DNA of 64,000 nt, taken from NCBI GenBank assembly GCA_902774015.1, contig CACYHB010000002.1, forward strand, positions 57,775-121,774, given 5' to 3'. A program made the translations under genes and the position numbers. This document shows, one piece after another, positions 26,100-34,288 of this stretch. The DNA is from Oscillospiraceae bacterium. Lineage in GTDB: Bacteria; Bacillota; Clostridia; Oscillospirales; Oscillospiraceae. The first letter of the stretch is position 1. Each line of letters begins with the position of its first letter. The notes beneath the pieces were generated by a model. That model ran no database searches. It was not told the origin of the DNA and saw only the letters and a list, made by a program, of their open reading frames with translations.

Positions 26100-26504
26100 T
26101 TGAATATTGCATTGATGGCACACGACAGGAAAAAGGAATTGATGGTCCAGTTCTGTATCGCGTACTGCGGAATCCTGGCGGAGCATTCTCTCTGCGCCAC
26201 CCATGTCACGGGCAAGCTTGTCTCGGAGGCCACGGGGCTGCCCATTACGCTCTATCTGCATGCGGATCAGGGCGGCGCCCAGCAGATCGGCGCGAGGATC
26301 TCCTTCAATGAGATCGACCTGGTGCTCTTCTTCTGCGATCCGGCCAACCCCAAGGGCTTTGACGACATCAACAAGGTCGAGCGCCTGTGCGATCAGTATC
26401 AGATCCCCTTTGCCACGAATGCGGCCACGGCCGAGGTGTTGGTTCAGGGCCTGCGCAGGGGCGATCTGGACTGGCGCAATATCGTCAATCCGCAAAAGCG
26501 GTAA
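26100..26504 (+). CDS. mgsA: Methylglyoxal synthase-like protein lacking key residues
   Basis: A 134-residue single-domain protein clearly of the methylglyoxal synthase fold: MNIALMAHDRKK, then GGAQQIGARI, FFCDP and PFATNAATAE. The enzyme makes methylglyoxal from dihydroxyacetone phosphate. Compared with the E. coli protein, the catalytic Asp71 (GGDQQ) is Ala60 here, His98 is Phe87 and Asp101 is Ile90, while His8-Asp9 and Asp80 are kept. It is therefore probably inactive as a synthase or has another activity. The start is TTG, supported by AAGGAAGTGAG upstream and the conserved N-terminus. Confidence 0.85.
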   Translation: MNIALMAHDRKKELMVQFCIAYCGILAEHSLCATHVTGKLVSEATGLPITLYLHADQGGAQQIGARISFNEIDLVLFFCDPANPKGFDDINKVERLCDQYQIPFATNAATAEVLVQGLRRGDLDWRNIVNPQKR

Positions 26505-26526
26505 GACCACGCAGCTTTGTATGATC

Positions 26527-26548
26527 GGCGCGGCTTAACGGCCGCGCC
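26527..26548 (+). terminator. Hairpin after the methylglyoxal synthase-like gene
   Basis: GGCGCGGC/GCCGCGCC with a short loop, 22 bp after the stop. It lacks a T-tract, so termination is uncertain. Confidence 0.5.
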
Positions 26549-26565
26549 ATATGCTGTTATGATTC

Positions 26566-26706
26566 GATCGCGAAGCTCGGCTTCTCGATCGAGAACTCGC
26601 GCTTATCGCGCGAGGCTCGCGTGAGATCGCCTCACTTGGTCGGCGCGAGGGCTTACACAGTTCGCCTTAGGGTGTTTTTGCTGCGGCAAAGCTGCAGCAA
26701 AAACGT
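26566..26706. repeat. Four-hairpin intergenic structure upstream of hisS
   Basis: Consecutive stems: CGATCG-GAAGC/GCTTC-CGATCG, CTCGCGC/GCGCGAG, CTCGCG/CGCGAG enclosing GTGAG/CTCAC, and GTTTTTGCTGC/GCAGCAAAAAC. The style resembles the seven-hairpin element, but I could not align it with copies A and B. It may be a hisS leader or a different repeat family. No T-box sequence was found in it. Confidence 0.6.
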
Positions 26707-26755
26707 TTTTTAGTATGAAATGTAACTAAGCTGGTATAGAAAAAGGAGTATATAA

Positions 26756-28114
26756 ATGGCAAAAGTTGCCCCGCGCACGCTCTCCGGCTTCATGGAGCTG
26801 CTTCCCCGGGAGCAGATGAAGATGGAAAAGATGATGAGCGTTCTGCGCGATACCTATTCACTCTATGGCTTTACGCCGCTGGATACGCCGGTGATCGAGT
26901 CTGCGGAGGTGCTGCTGGCCAAGGGCGGCGGCGAGACCGAAAAGCAGATTTACCGCTTCCAGAAGGGCGACAGCGATCTGGCGCTGCGCTTTGATCTCAC
27001 GGTGCCCCTGGCGAAATACGTTGCCGGACACTACGCCGATCTCAGCTTCCCCTTCCGCCGCTTCCAGATCGGCAAGGTGTACCGCGGAGAGCGCGCCCAG
27101 CGCGGCCGCTTCCGGGAGTTTTATCAGGCCGATATCGACGTGATCGGCGACGGAAAGCTCGACATTATGAACGAGGCGGAGATCCCCGCCATCATCTATG
27201 AGACCTTCACCCGCCTGGGGCTCAAAAAGTTCAAGATCCGCGTGAACAACCGCAAACTCTTAAACGGCTTCTACGCCATGAACGGCATGAGCGAGAAGGC
27301 CGGGGAGATCATGCGCACCGTGGATAAGCTGGACAAGATCGGTCCCCAGAAGGTCAAGCAGCTTCTGATCGAAGAGGTCAAAATGCTGCCCGACAAGAGC
27401 GAGAACGTGCTGGATTTCATGGCGATCTGCGGCACGAACGCGGAGGTCATCGAGCGGCTCGAGATGTACCGCGGTATGGACGAGACCTTTGACCAGGGGC
27501 TGGACGAGCTGATTGCCGTCACCCGCTATCTGAAGGACTTCGGCGTTCCGGAAGAGAACTTCGCCGTCGATCTGACCATCGCCCGCGGCCTGGACTACTA
27601 TACCGGCACAGTCTATGAGACCGTCATGACCGAGCATCCGGAGATCGGCTCCGTCTGCTCCGGCGGCCGATACGACAACCTGGCCGAGTACTATACCGAC
27701 AAGCAGCTTCCCGGCGTGGGTATCTCCATCGGCCTGACAAGGCTTTTCTACGTTCTCAACGAGCAGGGTCTTCTGTCCGATGAGATCGTCACGTCCCCCT
27801 GTGACGCGCTTGTGCTGCCGATGACGGAGGATCTGGCGCCTGCCGTAGCCGCTGCCACGGCGCTGCGTCAGGGCGGCGTGCGTACCCAGCTCTACGGCGA
27901 AAAGAAGAAGTTCAAGGCCAAGATCGGCTACGCAGACAAGATCGGGGTACCCTTTGCCGTGCTGATCGGCGAGGACGAGGTGAAGGAGGGCGTCGTCTCC
28001 GTGAAGAACATGGAGAGCGGCGAGCAGCTGAAAATGCCCGCTGAGGATGCCGCGGCCTACATTCGCTCCGCCGTAGAAGAGCGCAGCCGCGCGGCCGTGA
28101 TCCTGGAGAAGTGA
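26756..28114 (+). CDS. hisS: Histidyl-tRNA synthetase
   Basis: A 452-residue class II synthetase. Motif 1 region LSGFMELLPRE, motif 2 FRRFQIGKVYRGERAQRGRFRE, the histidine loops ARGLDYYTGTVYE and GGRYDNL, and the C-terminal anticodon-binding domain (from about 345) are all seen. The start has AAGGAG 8 bp upstream. It lies behind a hairpin-rich leader, with aspS 103 bp downstream, a common his/asp synthetase pairing. Confidence 0.95.
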   Translation: MAKVAPRTLSGFMELLPREQMKMEKMMSVLRDTYSLYGFTPLDTPVIESAEVLLAKGGGETEKQIYRFQKGDSDLALRFDLTVPLAKYVAGHYADLSFPFRRFQIGKVYRGERAQRGRFREFYQADIDVIGDGKLDIMNEAEIPAIIYETFTRLGLKKFKIRVNNRKLLNGFYAMNGMSEKAGEIMRTVDKLDKIGPQKVKQLLIEEVKMLPDKSENVLDFMAICGTNAEVIERLEMYRGMDETFDQGLDELIAVTRYLKDFGVPEENFAVDLTIARGLDYYTGTVYETVMTEHPEIGSVCSGGRYDNLAEYYTDKQLPGVGISIGLTRLFYVLNEQGLLSDEIVTSPCDALVLPMTEDLAPAVAAATALRQGGVRTQLYGEKKKFKAKIGYADKIGVPFAVLIGEDEVKEGVVSVKNMESGEQLKMPAEDAAAYIRSAVEERSRAAVILEK

Positions 28115-28155
28115 TCCGCGTCTCCCTGTGTTAGGGAAGACGAATAATAGAAAAC

Positions 28156-28200
28156 CCTCAGTCTGCGATGCAGACAGCCCCCCTCCGGCAGGGGAGTCCG
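28156..28200. repeat. Two-hairpin intergenic repeat, copy 2
   Basis: CCCTCAGTCTGC-GAT-GCAGAC followed by CCCCT-CCGGC-AGGGG. It aligns with the unit at 23797-23849 by the constant CCYTCAGTCTG entry and by stem order, while stem bases differ. It lies between hisS and aspS. Confidence 0.7.
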
Positions 28201-28217
28201 ACAGGAAAGTGAGGATA

Positions 28218-30002
28218 ATGAAAATGATGCAGTCCCGTACGCATACCTGCAATGAGCTCCGGATGGAGCATGTGGGTCAGAAGGTCAAGATCGTCGGCTG
28301 GATGGAAAACGTGCGCGAGGTGGGCAGCAATTTTGCCTTCGTCGTCGTCCGCGACTTCTACGGCACCACCCAGGTCGTCATTGAGACCGAAGAGATGATG
28401 AAGACCGTCAAGGCCATCAACAAGGAGTCCACGATCTCCGTGGAGGGCACCGTGCGCGAGCGCGCCAGCAAGAACCCCAAGCTCCCCACCGGCGACATTG
28501 AGATCGTCCCCGAGAAGATCGAGGTCCTGGGCCGCTGCCGCTACAATGAGCTGCCCTTTGAAATCAACCGCAGCCGCGAGGCCGACGAGGCCCAGCGTCT
28601 CAAATATCGCTATCTGGACCTGAGGAATCCCGCCGTCAAGCAGAACATCGTTCTGCGCTGCAACGTGGTCTCCGCGCTGCGCCAGGCCATGACCGCCCAC
28701 GGCTTCCTGGAGATCACCACCCCGATCCTGACGGCTTCTTCTCCCGAAGGCGCCCGGGACTATCTGGTGCCCGCGAGAAAGCACCCCGGCAAGTTTTACG
28801 CGCTGCCCCAGGCTCCGCAGCAGTTCAAGCAGCTTCTGATGACCTCCGGCTTTGACCGCTATTTCCAGATCGCCCCCTGCTTCCGCGATGAGGACGCCCG
28901 CGGCGACCGCAGCCCCGGCGAGTTCTATCAGCTGGACATGGAGATGGCTTTCGCCACCCAGGACGACGTGTTTGCGGTCCTGGAGGACGTGCTGCCCCCG
29001 ATCTTCGCCAAGTACGGTACCTATAACATAGCTTCCTCCGCGCCCTTCAAGCGGATCCCCTATCTGGAGGCCATGGAGAAGTACGGCTCCGACAAGCCCG
29101 ACCTGCGCATCGACCTGCTGGTGGACGACATTACCGCCCTGGTGCAGGGTACCGAGTTCGGCCCCTTTGCCGCGGGCAACACGGTCAAGGCCGTTGCCGT
29201 CTCCGGCTGCTCCCTCACACGCAAGCAGATCGACAAGCTCTGCTCCGACGTGGAGGTCCAGTCCGGCGCCAAGCCCTACTGGACGAAGGTGGAAAACGGC
29301 GCCTTCGTGGGCGGCGTCGCCAAGTTCCTGAACGACCGCTTCGACGCGATCAGCCAGGCGCTGCAGCTCTCGGACGGCTGTCTGCTTGCCATCGCGGCCG
29401 GCGTCCATGATCAGGCGGTCAAGACCGCCGGCGTCATGCGCAAAATGCTGGGCGCCGCCGTCCCCGGCCATATGGACAAAGAGCGCTACGAGTTCTGCTG
29501 GATCGTGGACTTCCCGATGTACGAGATCGGCGAGGAATCCGGCGAACTGGAATTCTGCCACAACCCCTTCTCCATGCCCGCAGGCGGCCTTGAGGTCCTG
29601 CTGCAGGCCGAGCGGGGTGAGATCGATCCGCTGACCATCACCGCCGATCAGTACGACCTGGTCTGCAACGGCGTGGAATTATCCTCCGGCGCGGTGCGAA
29701 ACCACGATCCCGAGATCATGGTGAAGGCTTTCGAGATGGTTCGTCTGGGCGAAGAGGACGTGAAAAAGAAGTTCCCCGCCATGTACAACGCTTTCTGCTA
29801 CGGCGCGCCCCCTCACGCGGGCATCGCACCGGGCGTGGACCGCATGGTCATGCTCCTCGCGGGAGAGGACTCCATCCGTGAAGTCATTCCCTTCCCGATG
29901 AACAAGAGCGCGCAGGACGTGATGATGGGAGCCCCCTCCGAGGTCACGCAGAAACAGTTGGACGAGCTGCACATCGCCGTCGTCGGAGACGTCGAAGAAT
30001 AA
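28218..30002 (+). CDS. aspS: Aspartyl-tRNA synthetase
   Basis: A 594-residue bacterial-type class II synthetase. The N-terminal OB-fold anticodon-binding domain (VGQKVKIVGWMENVREVGSNF), motif 2 (FQIAPCFRDEDARGDRSPGEF), an inserted GAD domain and motif 3 (GIAPGVDRMVMLL) are visible. I start at ATG 28218; an open frame further upstream runs through the hairpin repeat and is not coding. A 42-bp copy of its own 3' end lies 124 bp after the stop. Confidence 0.95.
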   Translation: MKMMQSRTHTCNELRMEHVGQKVKIVGWMENVREVGSNFAFVVVRDFYGTTQVVIETEEMMKTVKAINKESTISVEGTVRERASKNPKLPTGDIEIVPEKIEVLGRCRYNELPFEINRSREADEAQRLKYRYLDLRNPAVKQNIVLRCNVVSALRQAMTAHGFLEITTPILTASSPEGARDYLVPARKHPGKFYALPQAPQQFKQLLMTSGFDRYFQIAPCFRDEDARGDRSPGEFYQLDMEMAFATQDDVFAVLEDVLPPIFAKYGTYNIASSAPFKRIPYLEAMEKYGSDKPDLRIDLLVDDITALVQGTEFGPFAAGNTVKAVAVSGCSLTRKQIDKLCSDVEVQSGAKPYWTKVENGAFVGGVAKFLNDRFDAISQALQLSDGCLLAIAAGVHDQAVKTAGVMRKMLGAAVPGHMDKERYEFCWIVDFPMYEIGEESGELEFCHNPFSMPAGGLEVLLQAERGEIDPLTITADQYDLVCNGVELSSGAVRNHDPEIMVKAFEMVRLGEEDVKKKFPAMYNAFCYGAPPHAGIAPGVDRMVMLLAGEDSIREVIPFPMNKSAQDVMMGAPSEVTQKQLDELHIAVVGDVEE

Positions 30003-30125
30003 ACCCAATCAAAGCTCAGCGAAGCGGGTTTGATTGGGAGAGGAAGAAGGAGATTGCGGATCTGTAGTTTTTCCGGCGCTTACGGAAACCGGAGAAACGG
30101 AAGGGAGCAAACTTCTTCTGACGAA

Positions 30126-30167
30126 GACGAGCTGCACATCGCCGTCGTCGGCGATGTCGAGGAATAA
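30126..30167 (+). pseudogene. Remnant copy of the aspS 3' end
   Basis: These 42 bases repeat the last 14 codons of aspS including the stop (29961-30002). There are three differences, all at third codon positions and all synonymous, so both copies encode DELHIAVVGDVEE. The sequence between (30003-30125) holds a CCCAATCAAA/TTTGATTGGG hairpin but no gene. It is best explained as the old tail left after recombination replaced aspS, or as a decayed duplication. Confidence 0.75.
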
Positions 30168-30185
30168 AGAGAGACAAAAGCATTG

Positions 30186-30212
30186 TAGGGGCGACCCTTG
30201 CGGTCGCCCCTG
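30186..30212. repeat. GC-rich intergenic hairpin before yifB
   Basis: GGGGCGACC-CTTGC-GGTCGCCCC, a perfect 9-bp stem in the form GTAGGGGCGACC...GGTCGCCCCTGCC, about 25 bp upstream of the yifB start. It looks like a dispersed intergenic hairpin repeat; copy number cannot be judged from one window. Confidence 0.6.
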
Positions 30213-30235
30213 CCATTTGAAGGGGGATGCGGCAT

Positions 30236-31759
30236 ATGTTCGCAACGATCACATCCTTCGGCGTCAGCGGCATCGGCGGCTATCCTGTGTCGGTGGAGGT
30301 GAATATCTCCAACGGCCTGCCGTCCTTTGATATCGTGGGCCTGCCGGACGCGGCGGTGAAGGAATCCCGGGAGCGTGTGCGCGCCGCCATCAAAAATACC
30401 GGCTTCCGCTTTCCGGTCAGCCGCATTACGGTGAACCTCGCCCCTGCTGACAAGAAAAAGGCCGGTACGGTCTATGATCTTCCCGTGCTCGTCGGCATCC
30501 TTGCCGCCGCGGGAGAGATCAGGACGCCTGGGGCGGACTGTGCGTTTCTGGGAGAACTCTCCCTCACAGGGGAGCTGCGCCCGGTTTCCGGCGCGCTGCC
30601 CATGGCCATCGCCGCGGAGCGAGCGGGCGTCAAAAGCCTCTTTGTTCCGGCGGAGAACGCGCCGGAGGCAGCTTTTGCCGAAAACGTCGAGGTCTACGCC
30701 GTGGAGACCGTTGCTCAGCTTATCCGGCATCTGAGAGGTGAGGAAGCCATTTCACCCGCTCCGGTCCCGGATGTGCACGCAGAGGAACTGCCCCTGCCGG
30801 ACTTTGCGGACGTGAAGGGACAGGAAAACGTCAAGCGCGCGCTGGAGATCGCTGCCGCGGGCGGGCACAACATCCTGCTCATCGGCCCCCCGGGGGCCGG
30901 CAAGTCCATGATGGCCAAGCGCCTGCCCGGCATCCTGCCCGATATGAGCCGGGAGGAGATGATCCAGTGCACGGAGATCTGGTCTGTGGCCGGACTTACA
31001 AGCCGCAGTCATCCGATCATCTCCACGCGGCCCTTCCGCTCGCCCCATCACACGGTTTCCGCCACCGCGCTGGCTGGCGGCGGGACTTTCCCGAGGCCGG
31101 GAGAGATCAGTCTTGCGCACAACGCCGTCCTGTTTCTGGACGAACTGCCCGAGTTTCGCGCCGATGTGCTGGAGGTGCTGCGTCAGCCCATGGAGGACGG
31201 CCAGGTGACTGTATCCCGCGTGGCGGGGACGGTTACCTTCCCGGCGCGCTTCATGCTGGCCTGTGCCATGAATCCCTGCAAATGCGGCTGGTACGGGCAC
31301 CCCTCCGGGCGCTGCCGCTGCACGCCCCAGGAGGTACGGCGCTATCACAGCCGCATCTCCGGCCCCTTATTGGACCGCATCGACCTGATCGTGGAGGTCC
31401 CGGCGCTGGAATATGACGAGCTGCGGCGCAGGACGCCCGCGGAGAGCTCAAAGGCGATCAAGGAGCGCGTCAACGCCGCAAGGAACATCCAGCGGCAGCG
31501 CTTCGGCGACGACGGCGCCATGTCCAATGCCCGCATGGACAGCAAGGCGCTGCGCCGCTTCTGCGCGCTGAGCGCGGAAGGGGAGGAGCTGATGCGCGGA
31601 GCTTTTGAAAGCATGGGGCTTTCGGCCCGCAGCTATGACCGCATCCTCCGCGTGGCCCGCACCATTGCGGATCTGGCTGGCAGCGGGGAGATCATGCCTG
31701 AGCATCTGGCCGAGGCGATCCAGTATCGGAGCTTCGAGCTGAATCCTGTTGATTCCTGA
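30236..31759 (+). CDS. yifB: YifB/ComM family Mg-chelatase-like ATPase
   Basis: A 507-residue AAA+ protein. An N-terminal Lon-protease-like fold (MFATITSFGVSGIGG..., residues 1-170), Walker A GPPGAGKSMMAKRLPG (about residue 220), Walker B LFLDELPEF and a C-terminal region with a Cys-rich patch (CAMNPCKCGWYG). Relatives (ComM) are branch-migration helicases in transformation. The start at 30236 is preferred over 30227 because GAAGGGGG is then about 9 bp upstream. Confidence 0.92.
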   Translation: MFATITSFGVSGIGGYPVSVEVNISNGLPSFDIVGLPDAAVKESRERVRAAIKNTGFRFPVSRITVNLAPADKKKAGTVYDLPVLVGILAAAGEIRTPGADCAFLGELSLTGELRPVSGALPMAIAAERAGVKSLFVPAENAPEAAFAENVEVYAVETVAQLIRHLRGEEAISPAPVPDVHAEELPLPDFADVKGQENVKRALEIAAAGGHNILLIGPPGAGKSMMAKRLPGILPDMSREEMIQCTEIWSVAGLTSRSHPIISTRPFRSPHHTVSATALAGGGTFPRPGEISLAHNAVLFLDELPEFRADVLEVLRQPMEDGQVTVSRVAGTVTFPARFMLACAMNPCKCGWYGHPSGRCRCTPQEVRRYHSRISGPLLDRIDLIVEVPALEYDELRRRTPAESSKAIKERVNAARNIQRQRFGDDGAMSNARMDSKALRRFCALSAEGEELMRGAFESMGLSARSYDRILRVARTIADLAGSGEIMPEHLAEAIQYRSFELNPVDS

Positions 31760-31776
31760 AAAAAGAGAGATTGGTT

Positions 31777-33120
31777 ATGAAAAAGGCAAACGCGGCAGCC
31801 CTGCTGCCGATCGGTGTGTTTCTGGTTTTTTATCTGGGGCTCGGCATCCTGTTTGAATACGGGATGAAGATCCCCATGGGTTTTTACAATATTCCCATCG
31901 TTGTGATCTTCCTTCTGGCGCTGTTGGTGGCCTGCCTGCAAAACCGCAGTCTGAGCTTTGATGAAAAGCTTGAGTTGATGGGCAGGGGCATCGGTGACAA
32001 GAACATCGTCACCATGATCCTTATTTTCATGGCGGCGGGCATCTTCGTCGGTGTGGTGGGCCGGAGCAGCGCAGAGAGCGTGGCTTACTTCATGCTTTCC
32101 GTCATCCCGCCGCGCTATGCCGTGGCCGTTCTTTTCGTTGTGAGCTGCTTTGTCTCCACCGCCATGGGCACCTCTGTGGGCACCATCACGCTCATTACGC
32201 CCATCGGCGTCGCGGTGGCGGACGCCTCCGGCGTATCGCTGGCACTGTGCATCGGCTCCGTCATGGGCGGCGCCATGTTCGGTGACAACCTTTCTTTCAT
32301 TTCCGACACTACCATTGCCGCCTGCCAGGGCCAGGGCTGCCAGATGAAGGACAAGTTCCGTGAAAACTTTGCCATCGCGCTGCCGGCAGCAATCGTGACC
32401 CTGATTTTGATCCTCGTACTGAGCCTGCGGGAGGAGATCCCGCCGCTGCATCTGCCCGGCTACAACCTGATCCAGATCATTCCCTATGTGCTGGTGCTCA
32501 TCGGCGGCATCGCCGGCGTCAACGTTTTCGTGGTGCTGCTGATCGGCATCGTCTCCGGCGCGGTGATCATGCTGGCCACCGGAGCCATCCCGGCAACCCA
32601 GCTGCTCTCCAGCATGGGCGCCGGCGCCGCCGGCATGTTCGAGACGACCATGGTCGCCGTGCTGGTCTCCGCAATCTGCGCGCTGATCCGGGAATACGGC
32701 GGTTTTGAGGCGCTGCTCGGCTGGATCCAGCGAGCCTTTCGCGGCAGGAAAGGAGGCCAGCTGGGCATGGGTCTTCTGGTCGGCGCGATGGACGTTGCTA
32801 CGGCCAACAACACGGTCGCCATTGTGATGGCAAACCCCATTGCTGCCCAGATGGCGACAAATTATGGGATTTCCAAACGGAAAACTGCCTCTCTGCTGGA
32901 TACCTTTTCCTGCGTCTTCCAGGGTATAATCCCCTACGGCGCGCAGATGCTGGTGGCTATCTCCGCGGCAAACGCCCTGGGTCACCCGGTGTCTGCCTTT
33001 GAGATCATCCCGAATCTCTATTACCCCTTCCTGCTGCTTGCGAGCTCTCTGGTGTTCATTTTCCTGATCCCGGAGAAAAAGGAGGCGCAGACGGAAAACG
33101 GAGGAAATAACAATGCATGA
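31777..33120 (+). CDS. NhaC-type Na+/H+ antiporter family protein
   Basis: A 447-residue polytopic membrane protein with about eleven hydrophobic helices, resembling the NhaC/YheL (TC 2.A.35) superfamily: GTSVGTITLITPIG, MFGDNLSFISDTTIAACQGQG and TANNTVAIVMANPIA. It is likely a Na+/H+ or amino-acid-linked antiporter. AGAGAG precedes ATG 31777; a TTG two codons earlier is less likely. It overlaps thiI by 8 bp. Confidence 0.85.
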   Translation: MKKANAAALLPIGVFLVFYLGLGILFEYGMKIPMGFYNIPIVVIFLLALLVACLQNRSLSFDEKLELMGRGIGDKNIVTMILIFMAAGIFVGVVGRSSAESVAYFMLSVIPPRYAVAVLFVVSCFVSTAMGTSVGTITLITPIGVAVADASGVSLALCIGSVMGGAMFGDNLSFISDTTIAACQGQGCQMKDKFRENFAIALPAAIVTLILILVLSLREEIPPLHLPGYNLIQIIPYVLVLIGGIAGVNVFVVLLIGIVSGAVIMLATGAIPATQLLSSMGAGAAGMFETTMVAVLVSAICALIREYGGFEALLGWIQRAFRGRKGGQLGMGLLVGAMDVATANNTVAIVMANPIAAQMATNYGISKRKTASLLDTFSCVFQGIIPYGAQMLVAISAANALGHPVSAFEIIPNLYYPFLLLASSLVFIFLIPEKKEAQTENGGNNNA

Positions 33121-34288
33121 TTTGATTCTGCTCAAGCTGGGAGAAATCGTGCTCAAGGGTCTTAACCGAAAGGCCTTTGAACAGAAGCTGATGGGCAACA
33201 TCCGCCGTCGGCTCCTGGGCCTCGGCAAATTCAAGGTAAGCTGCATGCAGTCCACCATTTACGTGGAGCCGGAGAGCGGGGATGCGGATCTGGACGCCGC
33301 CTTTGAGGCGCTGCAGGACGTGTTCGGCATCGTGAAGATCAGCCGCGCCGCCGCCTGCGAGAAGGACAGCGACGCCATCGCAAAGCTCGCCATCCGCTAC
33401 CTGGCCGACGATATGCGCCGGGCGAAGAGCTTCAAGGTGGAGTCGAAGCGCAGTGACAAGAGCTTCCCCATGACCAGTATCGAGCTGAGCCAGTATGTGG
33501 GCGGCGAGCTGCAGGAGGCTTATCCCAACTGCACGGTGGACGTGCACGAGCCGGAGCTGGTGGTGCATATCGAGATCCGCGATCTGGCGGCCTACGTGCA
33601 TGCCCAGCCGGTAAACGGCGCGGGCGGCATGCCGGTGGGCTCCAACGGCACGGCGGTGACGCTCCTCTCCGGCGGCATCGACAGCCCCGTGTCTTCTTAC
33701 ATGATCGCAAAGCGCGGCGTGCGGCTTATTCCGGTCCACTTTTTCTCCTTCCCCTATACCTCTCAGCAGGCAAAGGACAAGGTGGTGGAGCTGGCCCGGA
33801 TCCTGACCCGTTACTGCGGGAAAATGACCATCGAAGTAGTGCCTTTTACCCACATCCAGGAGGAAATCCGGGACAAGTGCCCGGAGGAATACTTCACGCT
33901 CATCATGCGCCGCTTCATGATGCGCATTGCCGAGCGGATCGCCAACGAGTGGAACGCCAAGGCCATCGTCACCGGCGAGAATCTGGGCCAGGTGGCCAGC
34001 CAGACTATGGAGGCCATGGCCTCCACCCAGGCGGTCATCGACCTGCCGGTGCTGCAGCCGCTGATCGGCATGGATAAGGAGGAGATCGTGCAGCTTTCCC
34101 GGAAGATCGGCACCTTCGATACCTCCATCCTGCCCTACGAGGACTGCTGTACGGTTTTCACGCCGCGCCACCCCCGCACCCGCCCCAAGGTGAACGAGGT
34201 CGCCGCCGCCGAGAGTGTTCTCGATGTGGAGGCGCTGGTGGAGGAAGCCTTCCGGGGCATCGAGAGGATCACGGTGGAGCATGAATAA
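33113..34288 (+). CDS. thiI: tRNA 4-thiouridine synthase ThiI
   Basis: A 391-residue enzyme that thiolates U8 of tRNA. N-terminal ferredoxin-like and THUMP domains (to about 165), then the PP-loop LLSGGIDSPVSSYM (about 183-196). The length shows the Firmicutes form without the rhodanese domain, so sulfur comes directly from a cysteine desulfurase. GGAGG precedes the ATG. It overlaps the genes on both sides by 8 bp. Confidence 0.93.
   Translation: MHDLILLKLGEIVLKGLNRKAFEQKLMGNIRRRLLGLGKFKVSCMQSTIYVEPESGDADLDAAFEALQDVFGIVKISRAAACEKDSDAIAKLAIRYLADDMRRAKSFKVESKRSDKSFPMTSIELSQYVGGELQEAYPNCTVDVHEPELVVHIEIRDLAAYVHAQPVNGAGGMPVGSNGTAVTLLSGGIDSPVSSYMIAKRGVRLIPVHFFSFPYTSQQAKDKVVELARILTRYCGKMTIEVVPFTHIQEEIRDKCPEEYFTLIMRRFMMRIAERIANEWNAKAIVTGENLGQVASQTMEAMASTQAVIDLPVLQPLIGMDKEEIVQLSRKIGTFDTSILPYEDCCTVFTPRHPRTRPKVNEVAAAESVLDVEALVEEAFRGIERITVEHE

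Noticed and set aside
26505-28217. T-box riboswitches for hisS or aspS
   Set aside because: No T-box motif (AGGGTGGNACCGCG-like), specifier loop or matching terminator was found in either leader.
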